DNA of 64,000 bases. Origin: Curtobacterium sp. PhB115. Its GTDB lineage: Bacteria > Actinomycetota > Actinomycetes > Actinomycetales > Microbacteriaceae. Below the pieces are notes generated by a model. It saw nothing but the letters and a program-made list of their open reading frames with translations, searched no databases and had not been told where the DNA came from. The stretch is from the NCBI RefSeq assembly GCF_003752025.1, contig NZ_RJKR01000007.1:341096-405095 (forward strand). Reading direction: 5' to 3'. How positions within the stretch are numbered: the first letter of the stretch is position 1; every line of letters begins with the position of its first letter. The translations under genes were made by a program, and so were the position numbers. Below are positions 43,072-51,127 of this stretch, piece after piece.

Positions 43072-44493
43072 GTGGTCAGCACCTTCGGCTCCCTCGCCAC
43101 CGCGTACTCCGGGCTCTCCGCGGCGCGGGCCGGCATCGACGTCACCGGGCAGAACATCGCGAACGCCGGCACCGCCGGGTACACGCGGCAGCGCGTCACG
43201 CAGTCCTCGATCACCGCGGCCCAGACCGGCTTCATGCGCGGCACCGCGGCACTCGCCGGGCAGGGCGTGTCGGTCGACGGCATCGCCCGCCTGGCCTCGC
43301 TCACGCTCGACGTCGGCGTCCGCGTCGCGACCGGGTCCTCGGCGTACGCCGACGTCCGGGCGACCGCGCTCTCCGCGCTCGAGACCGGGCTGCACGAGCC
43401 CGGCTCCGACGGCCTGAGCGCGAAGCTCGACGCGTTCTGGTCGTCGTGGAGCGAGCTCGCCAGCCACCCGGACGACCCGGGTGCGGCCAGCGCGGTCCTC
43501 GGTGCCGCCGGCACGGTCGTGTCCGCCCTCGCGGCCGGGTCGAAGGCCGTCGACGCCCAGTGGTCCTCGGTGCGCGGCACGGTCGCGTCCCAGGTGACGC
43601 AGCTCAACGACGCCGCGAAGCAGGTCGCCGACCTCAACGGCCGGATCCGCACCGCGCTGGCCTCCGGTGGCAACGCGAACGAGCTCCTCGACCAGCGCGA
43701 CCAGCTCACCGAGCAGATCGCCTCGCTCGCCGGTGGCACGACCCGCACCAACGCGGACGGCACGGTCGACGTCCTGCTCGGCGGCAACCCGCTCGTGCAG
43801 GGCACCGACGCGCGCTCCGTCGCCCTCGGCGGAGGCACGCGACTCGCCGACGGCGCCCCGGTCACCCTGACGTGGACGTCCGGCACCGCCGGCGCGGTGT
43901 CGCTCTCCGGCGGTTCCATCGGTGGCGCGATCTCGGTCCTCGCCCCGGCGACCGGCAACGGCACCGGCGGAGCGCTGGCCGAGGCCTCCGCCTCGTACGA
44001 CGCCGTCGCGACGACGCTCGCCACGGCCGTCAACGCCGTGCACGCCACCGGCACCACTCCCTCCGGCGCGACGGGTGCCCCGTTCTTCGCCGTGACCGCC
44101 GGCGTCCCCGCGGCGCAGGGCCTGTCCGTCGTCCCGACGGACGCCAGCGGCCTGGCGACGCGGAACGCGGCGGGTGAACTCGACGACTCGTTCGCCGACG
44201 CGCTCTCGCGACTCGGTGCGGCCGGAGACGGTGCCGACACGGCCTGGGCGACCTTCGTGGCGGGCGTGGGCACAGCCTCCCGGTCGGCCGCGTCGGAATC
44301 GACGCTCACCGGACTCGCCCTGACCAACGCACGCACCCAGCAGCAGTCGAGCGCGGGTGTCGACCTCGACGAGGAGAACGTGAACCTGCTGAGCTACCAG
44401 CACGCGTACCAGGGCGCGGCGCGCGTCCTGACCGCCGTCGACGAGATGCTCGACACCCTCATCAACCGCGTCGGACTCGTCGGGAGGGGCTGA
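43072..44493 (+). CDS. flgK: Flagellar hook-associated protein 1 FlgK
   Basis: A 473-residue junction protein. N-terminal STFGSLATAYSGLSAARAGIDVTGQNIANAGTAGYTRQRV and C-terminal SAGVDLDEENVNLLSYQHAYQGAARVLTAVDEMLDTLINRVG are diagnostic. GTG 43072 starts 4 bases after the flgN stop with GAGGGG upstream. Confidence 0.96.
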   Translation: MVSTFGSLATAYSGLSAARAGIDVTGQNIANAGTAGYTRQRVTQSSITAAQTGFMRGTAALAGQGVSVDGIARLASLTLDVGVRVATGSSAYADVRATALSALETGLHEPGSDGLSAKLDAFWSSWSELASHPDDPGAASAVLGAAGTVVSALAAGSKAVDAQWSSVRGTVASQVTQLNDAAKQVADLNGRIRTALASGGNANELLDQRDQLTEQIASLAGGTTRTNADGTVDVLLGGNPLVQGTDARSVALGGGTRLADGAPVTLTWTSGTAGAVSLSGGSIGGAISVLAPATGNGTGGALAEASASYDAVATTLATAVNAVHATGTTPSGATGAPFFAVTAGVPAAQGLSVVPTDASGLATRNAAGELDDSFADALSRLGAAGDGADTAWATFVAGVGTASRSAASESTLTGLALTNARTQQQSSAGVDLDEENVNLLSYQHAYQGAARVLTAVDEMLDTLINRVGLVGRG

Positions 44494-44495
44494 TC

Positions 44496-45377
44496 GTGAT
44501 CACCCGTGTCACCACCCAGATGTCGATGGCCGCGGCCACCGCGCGCCTGCAGTCGGGCGCGTCGAAGCTCGCCCAGCTCACCGACCAGGCCACGTCGCTC
44601 CGCGCGATCGGGAAGCCGTCGGACGACCCGGCCGGCACCGCGTCGTCGATGCAGGTGCGCAAGGAGCAGGCAGCCACCGCGCAGTACAGCCGCAACGCGA
44701 ACGACGCCGTCGGCTGGCTCGCGACGACGGACAGCACCCTGTCCAGCGTCTACTCGGTACTCAACAGCGTGCGCGACCTCACCGTGCAGGCCGCGAACTC
44801 CGGCACCATGAGCGACGCCGACCGCGACGCGTTCATCACCGAGTTCCAGTCGCTCAAGGCCGACCTCGAGGCGCGTGCGAACACCACCTACGGCACCCGG
44901 TCGGTCTTCGCCGGCGCGTCGACGGCCGCTGCCGCGTACGACCCCGCCACCGGGTGGGCGTCGTCCGGGACGGACGTCAGCCGACGGATCGGTGACGGCA
45001 CCACCGTCCGGGTCGACACCGCCGGCGCCGACGTGTTCGGGACCGGTGGCTCGTCGGTGTTCGGGATGATCGACTCCATCGTGAGCGACCTGCAGAACGG
45101 GACGAACGTGAACGACCGCATCAACGACGTCGACGCGGCGCTGACCACCGTCCGGGGCGCCCAGGCCGACGTGGGGGTGCGGCACGCCGCAGCACTCGCG
45201 GCGCAGTCGTCCCTGAAGACCGACGCCAACGCGCTCGAGAACCGTCGCGCCGGCATCGAGGACCTCGACCTCGCCAAGGCCGTCCTCGACCTGCAGGTGC
45301 AGCAGACCAACTACCAGGCAGCCCTCGCCGTCACCGCGAAGGTCCTGCAGCCGACCCTGATGGACTACCTGTCATGA
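44496..45377 (+). CDS. flgL: Flagellar hook-associated protein 3 FlgL
   Basis: A 293-residue junction protein with flagellin-like ends (ITRVTTQMSMAAATARLQSGASKLAQLTDQATSLRAIGKPSDDPAGTASS; LDLAKAVLDLQVQQTNYQAALAVTAKVLQPTLMDYL). The start is GTG, 2 bases after flgK. Its stop overlaps the fliW start by 4 bases. Confidence 0.96.
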   Translation: MITRVTTQMSMAAATARLQSGASKLAQLTDQATSLRAIGKPSDDPAGTASSMQVRKEQAATAQYSRNANDAVGWLATTDSTLSSVYSVLNSVRDLTVQAANSGTMSDADRDAFITEFQSLKADLEARANTTYGTRSVFAGASTAAAAYDPATGWASSGTDVSRRIGDGTTVRVDTAGADVFGTGGSSVFGMIDSIVSDLQNGTNVNDRINDVDAALTTVRGAQADVGVRHAAALAAQSSLKTDANALENRRAGIEDLDLAKAVLDLQVQQTNYQAALAVTAKVLQPTLMDYLS

Positions 45378-45787
45378 GCATCTCCCTGACCTTCGCCGTC
45401 CCCCCGTTCGGCCTGTCACCCGCGCCGTCCTTCGCCCTGACGCCGGTCTCCGGCGCCGAGGGGCTCTTCACACTCGTCGGTGGTTCCTCGCGCCTGTTCG
45501 TGCTCGACGCTGCTGTGCACCTGCCGTCGTACTCGCCGGAGCTCACCGACGAGCAGGCCGCCGGCCTCGGGCTGTCCGACCCCGCCGACGCGATGCTGCT
45601 CGTGGTGGCGAACCCGGGGGCGTCGGGCTCGTCTGGCTCGTCGGGCACGTCTGGCTCGTCGGGCTCGTCTGGCACCACGGTGAACTTGCTCGCGCCGATC
45701 GTGGTGAACGCCCGGACGGCCGTGGGTGCGCAGCTCATCCTGGAGGACCAGGACCTGCCGCTGCGGGCGGAGCTCGCCCGGGCGTAG
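45374..45787 (+). CDS. fliW: Flagellar assembly factor FliW
   Basis: A 137-residue protein that binds flagellin and CsrA in turn, releasing CsrA's block on flagellin translation when free flagellin is low. The core motifs are LFVLDAAVHLPSYSPELTDEQAAGLGLSDPADAMLLVVA and VNLLAPIVVNARTAVGAQLILEDQDLPLR. Between them, at residues 82-102, is an unusual Gly-Ser linker encoded by a tandem repeat. Translational coupling to flgL matches the Bacillus flgK-flgL-fliW order, but csrA here is in the other block. Confidence 0.9.
   Translation: MSISLTFAVPPFGLSPAPSFALTPVSGAEGLFTLVGGSSRLFVLDAAVHLPSYSPELTDEQAAGLGLSDPADAMLLVVANPGASGSSGSSGTSGSSGSSGTTVNLLAPIVVNARTAVGAQLILEDQDLPLRAELARA
45617..45673. repeat. Gly-Ser tandem repeat inside fliW
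   Basis: Imperfect copies of tcgggctcgtctggc and shorter tcgggc/tctggc units encode GSSG-type repeats. Units are multiples of three, so slippage would change linker length without a frameshift. Confidence 0.7.
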
Positions 45788-45795
45788 GCGGCACT

Positions 45796-45899
45796 CCGAC
45801 GAACACGAGGTTTGCGACATCCCACGAGTCGATCGGCTCGTGGTTCGTCGGAACATGCGAACGCAGAAGTTGCGCGTGCACATTGCGACGAACCACGAG
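45796..45899. repeat. Three-arm inverted repeat after fliW
   Basis: ctcgtggttcgtcg at 45837-45850 is complementary to cgacgaaccacgag at 45886-45899 (14 of 14) and, with one gap, to ccgacgaacacgag at 45796-45809. The two hairpins exclude each other. It may end the flgN-fliW transcript. The rest of the gap to 46038 shows no gene. Confidence 0.5.
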
Positions 45900-46037
45900 G
45901 TGATCGACAAGTGTTCTGTCGGCTCATGCACACGCACTGGCCGTGGTTGTTCCTGCACAGGGACCGCGATTCCCGAAGCTGTCCACAGATGAGCCGTCTC
46001 GGTCCTGCTGTCGAGGCGGTTCCGCGACCCTCGGTAG

Positions 46038-46961
46038 ATGGACAGAACGAGTGGCATCGAACTCATCAGGACCACGGGCCGGACGGCTTCTGAACGGCGC
46101 ACCCTCGAGCGAGACGTGCGCCGCGGAGTACTCGAGCGGATCCGGCCCGGGGTCCTGGTCCGCCCCGGTGCGCTCGACGAACTGCACCCCGGTGAGCGGC
46201 ACCAGGTCATGGTCCGTGCAGCGAGACACCTGATACGCCCACGCGACGTCGTCTCGCACGAGTCGGCAGGCGTCCTCCTCGGTCTGCCACTGGTTGGTCC
46301 GGCTCCCCCGAAGGTGCACCTCTCCGTCCTGACGACGACGCACACCCGCGTGACGTCGTGGTTCGTGCAGCACGGCGTCGGTGCCCGACCACCCTGGACC
46401 GCCGAGTCGATGGACGGGCTCCTCGTCACGACGCCGGCTCGGACTGCTGTGGACATCGCAGCGAGCAGGCCGCTCGATCATGCGCTCCCGGTCGTCGACC
46501 ACGTGCTCCGAGCCGGGAGTGCCAGCCGCGACTCGCTCACGACGGAGCTCGATCGTCTCGTCGCTGCGAGGGCCAAGGCGGGGATCGCGATCGGGATGGG
46601 GTCGGGGCTGTCGGGGTCGCCGGCCGAGTCCGTGTGCCGGGTGCGGTTCCGCGAACTCGGGACGCCGGAGCCCGTGCAGCAGCACACGTTCCAGCGCTCG
46701 GGTGCCGGGCCGGCCGTGGTGGACTTCTGGTTCCCGGCGCAGGGGGTGGTGGTCGAGGTGGACGGGCGAGGCAAGTACGAGGACGCCGAGATGCTCGACG
46801 GGCGGACGACGGCCGAGGCGCACTGGCGTGAGAAACGACGAGAGGACTTCATCCGGTCGTTCCCCGAGGTCCGGGCGGTCGTCCGGTTGTCCTGGTCGGA
46901 CCTGATGCGACCGGACAGCGTCCGTGCCGAACTCCGTCGAGCAGGTGTGCCGTGCCGGTGA
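46038..46961 (+). CDS. DUF559-like / AbiEi-antitoxin-like protein with endonuclease-like fold
   Basis: A 307-residue protein of a type widespread in actinobacteria. The N-terminal ~90 residues resemble a winged-helix AbiEi-type domain (ERDVRRGVLERIRPGVLVRPG). The C-terminal ~110 residues resemble DUF559, a PD-(D/E)xK fold: VVDFWFPAQGVVVEVDGRGKYED then HWREKRREDFIRSF. I see Asp, Glu-x-Asp and Lys in the expected order. No toxin partner is beside it. The true role is unknown. The start at 46038 is not well supported. Confidence 0.65.
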   Translation: MDRTSGIELIRTTGRTASERRTLERDVRRGVLERIRPGVLVRPGALDELHPGERHQVMVRAARHLIRPRDVVSHESAGVLLGLPLVGPAPPKVHLSVLTTTHTRVTSWFVQHGVGARPPWTAESMDGLLVTTPARTAVDIAASRPLDHALPVVDHVLRAGSASRDSLTTELDRLVAARAKAGIAIGMGSGLSGSPAESVCRVRFRELGTPEPVQQHTFQRSGAGPAVVDFWFPAQGVVVEVDGRGKYEDAEMLDGRTTAEAHWREKRREDFIRSFPEVRAVVRLSWSDLMRPDSVRAELRRAGVPCR

Positions 46962-47079
46962 GCGTCGGAGTCGGCACGCGGGCCCATGCGGAGGCAGGTG
47001 TGGGCACAGGCGTGGAGACCGATGTGGAGACGGATGTCGGCACGCGTGTCCACTTCACGGACCTCCCACGTGGTCGGCG

Positions 47080-47085
47080 TACGGT
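47080..47085 (+). promoter_or_regulatory. -10 element, probably leaderless
   Basis: TACGGT, six bases, then the ATG at 47092. Confidence 0.4.
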
Positions 47086-47091
47086 GACCGC

Positions 47092-48330
47092 ATGGCCCGA
47101 GCCCCGAAGGACCAGGCGATCGTGCCCTTGCCGAACGCCCAGGTCTCCCCCCTCTCTTCCGACGATCGAACCCCGCAGCAGCAGCAGCCCACCGGCTGGG
47201 TGCGGTGGCTCGACCGCGTGCTCAGCGTGCAGCGACCCGTCGTCGTCGCCCACGTCACCGCGATCCGGCGTCGCAAGCCCGACGCCACCCCGGCGGAGGT
47301 CATCCAGATCCTCGAGCGGCAGTACCTCACCGCCGTGACGTCGGGTGGCGCTGCCGTGGGTGCGAGTGCGGTGATCCCCGGCGTGGGGATGGCCGCGGCC
47401 CTGGGGCTGAGCGGCGCGGAGACGGTCGGGTTCCTCGAGACCACCGCGCTCTTCGCCCAGTCCGTGACCGAGGTGCACGGGATCGCCCTGGACGACCCCG
47501 AGCGCGCACGGACCCTGGTGATGGCCATGATCCTCGGCACACCGGGCACCCAGCTCATCAACCAGCTCGCGGGCCAGGTCGCCGGAGGCCAGGCGCGGAC
47601 CGCGTTCTGGGGCGAGATGGTGACGTCGTCGCTCCCGAAGCAGGTCGTCAACGGCATCGGTGGCCAGGTACGCGACCAGTTCGTGAAGCGGTTCGCGGCA
47701 CGGCAGGGCACCACGATCCTCGGTCGCGCACTGCCGTTCGGGATCGGCGCGGCGGTCGGCGGTCTCGGCAACCACGCGCTCGGGCGGAAGGTGATCCAGG
47801 CCTCACGCACGGGGTTCGGTGTGCCGCCGGCGCAGTTCCCGATCGTGCTGACTGCGAAGGTCACCAAGGCGCCGAAGGAGCCGAAGGCTCGCAAGGCACT
47901 GCAGGCGGGGAAGGAACCGAAGGGGTCGAAGGAGCGGCCGCAGCGGGCGTTGCCGTGGCGCCGCTCACCCGGTCGCGACGAGGACCTCTGGGCAGAGGAC
48001 GACGACCGAGCACCAAGCGAGCCCGCAACCAACGGGACCACGCCCGCAGTCAATGGGACCACGCCCGCAGTCAATGGGACCACGCCCGCGACTGACACGA
48101 CCGCAACCGACGCGCCCGCGACTGACGCGACCGCTGCCGACGCCACCGGGACCAGGGCCGGGGCCAGGGCCGGGGCCGACGCCACCGGAACCGGGACCGG
48201 GACCGGGACCGGGACAGGGACCGGGTCGAGCACGCCGTGGAACTGGGCCGGCACCCCCGGCATCGGCGACGCCGACCCCGACGACCCGCGCCCGGACGAC
48301 CGCAACGGCCCAGCGAGCAGCGCCCGCTAG
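47092..48330 (+). CDS. Hypothetical protein with Gly/Ala-rich hydrophobic core and low-complexity tail
   Basis: A 412-residue protein I do not recognise. Residues about 25-240 are a folded domain (GWVRWLDRVLSVQRPVVVAHVTAIRRRKPDATPAEVIQILERQYL; SGGAAVGASAVIPGVGMAAALGLSGAETVGFLETTALFAQS; FGIGAAVGGLGNHALGRKVI), a pattern reminiscent of EcsC-like membrane-associated proteins. Residues about 265-300 are Lys/Pro-rich. Residues about 325-385 are Thr/Ala/Asn/Gly repeats (NGTTPAV and TGTG units) from tandem DNA repeats. Its stop codon shares a CTAG with the convergent pseudogene. Confidence 0.6.
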   Translation: MARAPKDQAIVPLPNAQVSPLSSDDRTPQQQQPTGWVRWLDRVLSVQRPVVVAHVTAIRRRKPDATPAEVIQILERQYLTAVTSGGAAVGASAVIPGVGMAAALGLSGAETVGFLETTALFAQSVTEVHGIALDDPERARTLVMAMILGTPGTQLINQLAGQVAGGQARTAFWGEMVTSSLPKQVVNGIGGQVRDQFVKRFAARQGTTILGRALPFGIGAAVGGLGNHALGRKVIQASRTGFGVPPAQFPIVLTAKVTKAPKEPKARKALQAGKEPKGSKERPQRALPWRRSPGRDEDLWAEDDDRAPSEPATNGTTPAVNGTTPAVNGTTPATDTTATDAPATDATAADATGTRAGARAGADATGTGTGTGTGTGTGSSTPWNWAGTPGIGDADPDDPRPDDRNGPASSAR

Positions 48331-49317
48331 AAGGACCGCACCGGCGTCGTGACGACCTGACCGGCGTGGGCGAACCCGCCTCCGAAACCGAACAGCAGCG
48401 CCGGGACACCCTCGGGCAGGTCCCCACGCTCCCACGCCTTCGACAACCCGAGCGGCACGCTGGCCGCCGAGGTGTTCCCGGACTCGACGACGTCCCGGAC
48501 CACGAACTTCGACTCTCCGCCGAGCGCGGTCACGAGGGGCTCGATGATCCGCAGGTTCGCCTGGTGGAACGCGAACACCTGGATGTCGTCCATCGTGAGG
48601 CCGGCTGCCGAGACCACCGCCCGTGCGTGGTCGGCGGCTTCGGTGATGGCCCAGCGGTAGATCGAGCGACCCTCCTGGCTGAAGCGCTCGGGATCCCCGG
48701 AGACCCGGACGGCGTCCTGCAAGTGCGGCACGCTCCCCCACGACACCGGCCCGATCTCCGGCGTCTCCGCGACACCGAGCACCGCGGCACCAGCGCCGTC
48801 GCCCACGAGCACGCAGGTCGAGCGGTCGGTCCAGTCCACGATCCCGGAGAGCAGCTCCGACCCGATGACGAGTGCGACGTCCGCCGACCCGACCCGGATC
48901 GACTGGTCGGCGAGGGCCATCGCGTACTCGAAGCCGCTGCACGCGGTGTTGATGTCGATGGGCGCCGGGCCGTTGGTCATCCCGAGGGCTGCGGCGACCC
49001 TCCCGGCCGTGTAGGGTGCGCGGTCGCGGTGCGCGGTCGCGGTGCGTGGTGGAGGCGACGATGACCAGGCCGACGGCCGAGGGCGAGACGCCGGCGTCGG
49101 CGAGTGCCTTCCGTCCGGCCTCGATCGCCATCGACGTGACGGTGTCGTCCGGCCCGGCGATGTGCCGGGTGACGATCCCGGTGCGGGTCCGGATCCACTC
49201 GTCGTTCGTGTCGACCATGGTCGACAACTCGTCGTTCGTCAGGACACGTTCGGGCTGGTGGTGTCCGAACCCGAGGATCCGGCTGCCACGGAGTGCTGGG
49301 ATGTTCACCGTCGGCAC
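48327..49317 (-). pseudogene. 3-oxoacyl-ACP synthase III, frameshifted by a 13-bp duplication
   Basis: The N-terminal part (PALRGSRILGFGHHQPERVLTNDELSTMVDTNDEWIRTRTGI to LVIVASTT) and the C-terminal part (NTACSGFEYAMAL, FAFHQANLRI, SGNTSAAS, so the Cys-His-Asn triad is intact) are in different frames. The break is at 49019-49044, where a 13-bp unit is present twice. Removing one copy gives 325 codons from GTG 49317 (322 from GTG 49308), the normal KAS III length. The enzyme would condense acetyl- or acyl-CoA with malonyl-ACP. No other fatty-acid synthesis gene is adjacent. It could be a recent mutation, a phase switch or a sequencing error. Confidence 0.85.
49019..49044. repeat. 13-bp perfect tandem duplication in the KAS III gene
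   Basis: Two adjacent copies of cgcggtcgcggtg (49019-49031 and 49032-49044). Confidence 0.95.
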
Positions 49318-49357
49318 CTTACTCCGACCCCGCAGCCGCGCATGCCCGCCGGGGCAT

Positions 49358-49484
49358 GCAGAGCCCAGCGCCGGACTCAGCCTCGGTCACGCAGAGCCCA
49401 GCGCCGGACCCAGCCCGGTCACGCAGAGCCCAGCGCCGGACCCAGCCCGGTCACGCAGAGCCCGGAGCCGGACCCACCCCCGAC
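49358..49484. repeat. 32-bp tandem repeat, about four copies
   Basis: Units start gcagagccca at 49358, 49391, 49423 and 49455. The middle two are identical over 32 bases; the outer copies have changes. A catgccc-gccg-gggcatg hairpin precedes them at 49341-49358. Confidence 0.85.
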
Positions 49485-49502
49485 GGCGCGCTGACACGAC
49501 CG

Positions 49503-49895
49503 TCACTTCCGTGCAGCAGCCGTCGACCGGTCGTTCGCCTTCTTGATCGCCTCGACCAGCTCGTCCTTCTTCATCGAGGACCGCCCGCTGATGTCGAGCT
49601 TCTTCGCGACGTCCATCAGGTGCGCCTTCGACGCATTGGCGTCGACGCCGCCCTCGGTCTTCCCGGAGCCGCGCGATCCGGCGGCACCGGAGTCGGAGGG
49701 GCCCGAGGACTCCTTCTCCTCCCAGTGGTCCCCGACCTTCTCGTACTCGTGCTTGACGGCGGAGTACGCGGTCCGCCGCGCGCGTTCGCCCGGCCCGTAG
49801 GACTCGTTCGCCGAGTCGAGGGCCTTCGTGAAGATCTCCTGCGCGTGCTTCGGCGATCGCTGCAGGGTGCTCGGGATCTCGTCCTCAGCTGGCAT
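49503..49895 (-). CDS. ChaB domain protein with Rho N-terminal domain
   Basis: A 130-residue protein. Residues 1-60 match ChaB (IPSTLQRSPKHAQEIFTKALDSANESYGPGERARRTAYSAVKHEYEKVGDHWEEK). A Ser/Gly linker leads to a Rho-N/SAP-like helix-extended-loop-helix domain (HLMDVAKKLDISGRSSMKKDELVEAIKKAN, about 92-121) that may bind nucleic acid. ATG 49895 has AAGGAG upstream. Function unknown. Confidence 0.85.
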   Translation of the reverse strand: MPAEDEIPSTLQRSPKHAQEIFTKALDSANESYGPGERARRTAYSAVKHEYEKVGDHWEEKESSGPSDSGAAGSRGSGKTEGGVDANASKAHLMDVAKKLDISGRSSMKKDELVEAIKKANDRSTAAARK

Positions 49896-49972
49896 GGTCT
49901 GCTCCTTCCGTCGACGGATTCTCCTCCCGTCACCGGTACTCCCAGGGCCTGGCAGCGTTCCGAGCCGCCCGG

Positions 49973-49978
49973 TAGACC
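49973..49978 (+). promoter_or_regulatory. -10-like element, probably leaderless
   Basis: TAGACC, six bases, then the ATG at 49985. The last base differs from the TANNNT form. Confidence 0.35.
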
Positions 49979-49984
49979 TGGTGC

Positions 49985-50956
49985 ATGGACTACACACACC
50001 TCGGACGGACAGGGCTGTCGGTTTCTCGAGCAGTGCTCGGCACGATGAACTTCGGCCCGGAGACCAGCGAGGACGACTCGCACGCCATCATGGACCGGGC
50101 CCACGAGCTCGGCGTCAACTTCTTCGACACCGCCAACGGCTACGGCGGCTCGGTGGGCAAGGGCGCCACCGAGGAGATCATCGGGCGGTGGTTCGCCAAG
50201 GGCGGCGGCCGTCGCGAGAAGACGGTGCTCGCAACGAAGGTCTACGGCGACATGATCGACTGGCCGAACGGCGGCAAGCTCAGCGCGTTCAACATCCGCC
50301 AGTCGCTCGACGCCAGCCTGCAGCGCCTGCAGACGGACCACATCGACCTGTACCAGTTCCACCACGTCGACCGTGCGACCCCCTGGGACGAGATCTGGCA
50401 GGCGATCGACGTCGCCGTGCAGCAGGGCAAGGTCCTGTACGTCGGCTCGTCGAACTTCGCCGGCTGGCACATCGCCCAGGCGCAGGAGGCCGCGAAGCGT
50501 CGCCACACCTTCGGCCTGGTCAGCGAGCAGTCGATCTACAACCTGGTCGTCCGCGACATCGAGCGCGAGGTCCTGCCCGCCGCCCGCGAGTACGGTCTCG
50601 GCGTCATCCCGTGGTCGCCCCTGCAGGGCGGGCTGCTCGGTGGCGTCATCGAGAAGACCGAGAACGGCTCCCGTCGCCTGTCCGGTCGCAGCGCCGAGTA
50701 CGTCGAGGGGCACCGCGACCAGCTCACGGCCTACGAGTCGTTCGCGAAGGAGCTCGGCCACACCCCGGGTGAGCTCGCCCTCGCGTGGCTGCTGCACCAG
50801 CCCGGCGTGACCGCGCCGATCACCGGTCCCCGCACGATGGAGCAGTGGGAGTCCGCGGTCCGCGCGGTCGACATCCGCCTCGACCAGCGTGCGCTGGACC
50901 GGCTCGACGAGATCTTCCCGGGGCACAAGACCTCGCCGGAGGACTACGCCTGGTGA
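49985..50956 (+). CDS. Aldo/keto reductase
   Basis: A 323-residue NADPH-dependent oxidoreductase with a TIM-barrel fold. The catalytic tetrad is visible: Asp and Tyr in FFDTANGYGGS, Lys in LATKVYG, His in LYQFHHVD. Cofactor-binding features are WSPLQGGLLGG and the C-terminal PITGPRTMEQWESAV. It resembles the YghZ/potassium-channel beta-subunit-like branch. The substrate cannot be told. Confidence 0.93.
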   Translation: MDYTHLGRTGLSVSRAVLGTMNFGPETSEDDSHAIMDRAHELGVNFFDTANGYGGSVGKGATEEIIGRWFAKGGGRREKTVLATKVYGDMIDWPNGGKLSAFNIRQSLDASLQRLQTDHIDLYQFHHVDRATPWDEIWQAIDVAVQQGKVLYVGSSNFAGWHIAQAQEAAKRRHTFGLVSEQSIYNLVVRDIEREVLPAAREYGLGVIPWSPLQGGLLGGVIEKTENGSRRLSGRSAEYVEGHRDQLTAYESFAKELGHTPGELALAWLLHQPGVTAPITGPRTMEQWESAVRAVDIRLDQRALDRLDEIFPGHKTSPEDYAW

Positions 50957-50998
50957 CCTGACGGGCGGGCCGCGCCCCGGCCCGAGAACGGGACCACA

Positions 50999-51043
50999 GC
51001 CGGGAGGCACGGTGCGCGTCGGACGCGCACCGTGCCTCCCGGC
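50999..51043. terminator. Perfect 20-bp hairpin between convergent genes
   Basis: gccgggaggcacggtgcgcg and its exact complement around a five-base loop, between the aldo/keto reductase and the phosphatase. It shares the GGAGGC-CGGTG core with the palindromes at 56228 and 57192. Confidence 0.85.
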
Positions 51044-51127
51044 CGTCGTCGCGTCCACGGCACGTGGCGAGCCAGCAGACCGGCAAGCGGCAAGCGGCGA
51101 TCCGGACCCGCGACCCGCGACCACGCG

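Noticed and set aside
45979..45987. DnaA-box-like ctgtccaca
   Set aside because: A single near match with no cluster, AT-rich region or dnaA/dnaN neighbours; it does not support an origin.
46038..46961. Abi/toxin-antitoxin defence locus
   Set aside because: Only an AbiEi-like plus DUF559-like protein is seen, with no toxin partner; such lone genes are common in actinobacteria.
49358..49484. Possible CRISPR array
   Set aside because: The 32-bp units are directly adjacent with no spacers and no cas genes nearby, so it is a plain tandem repeat.
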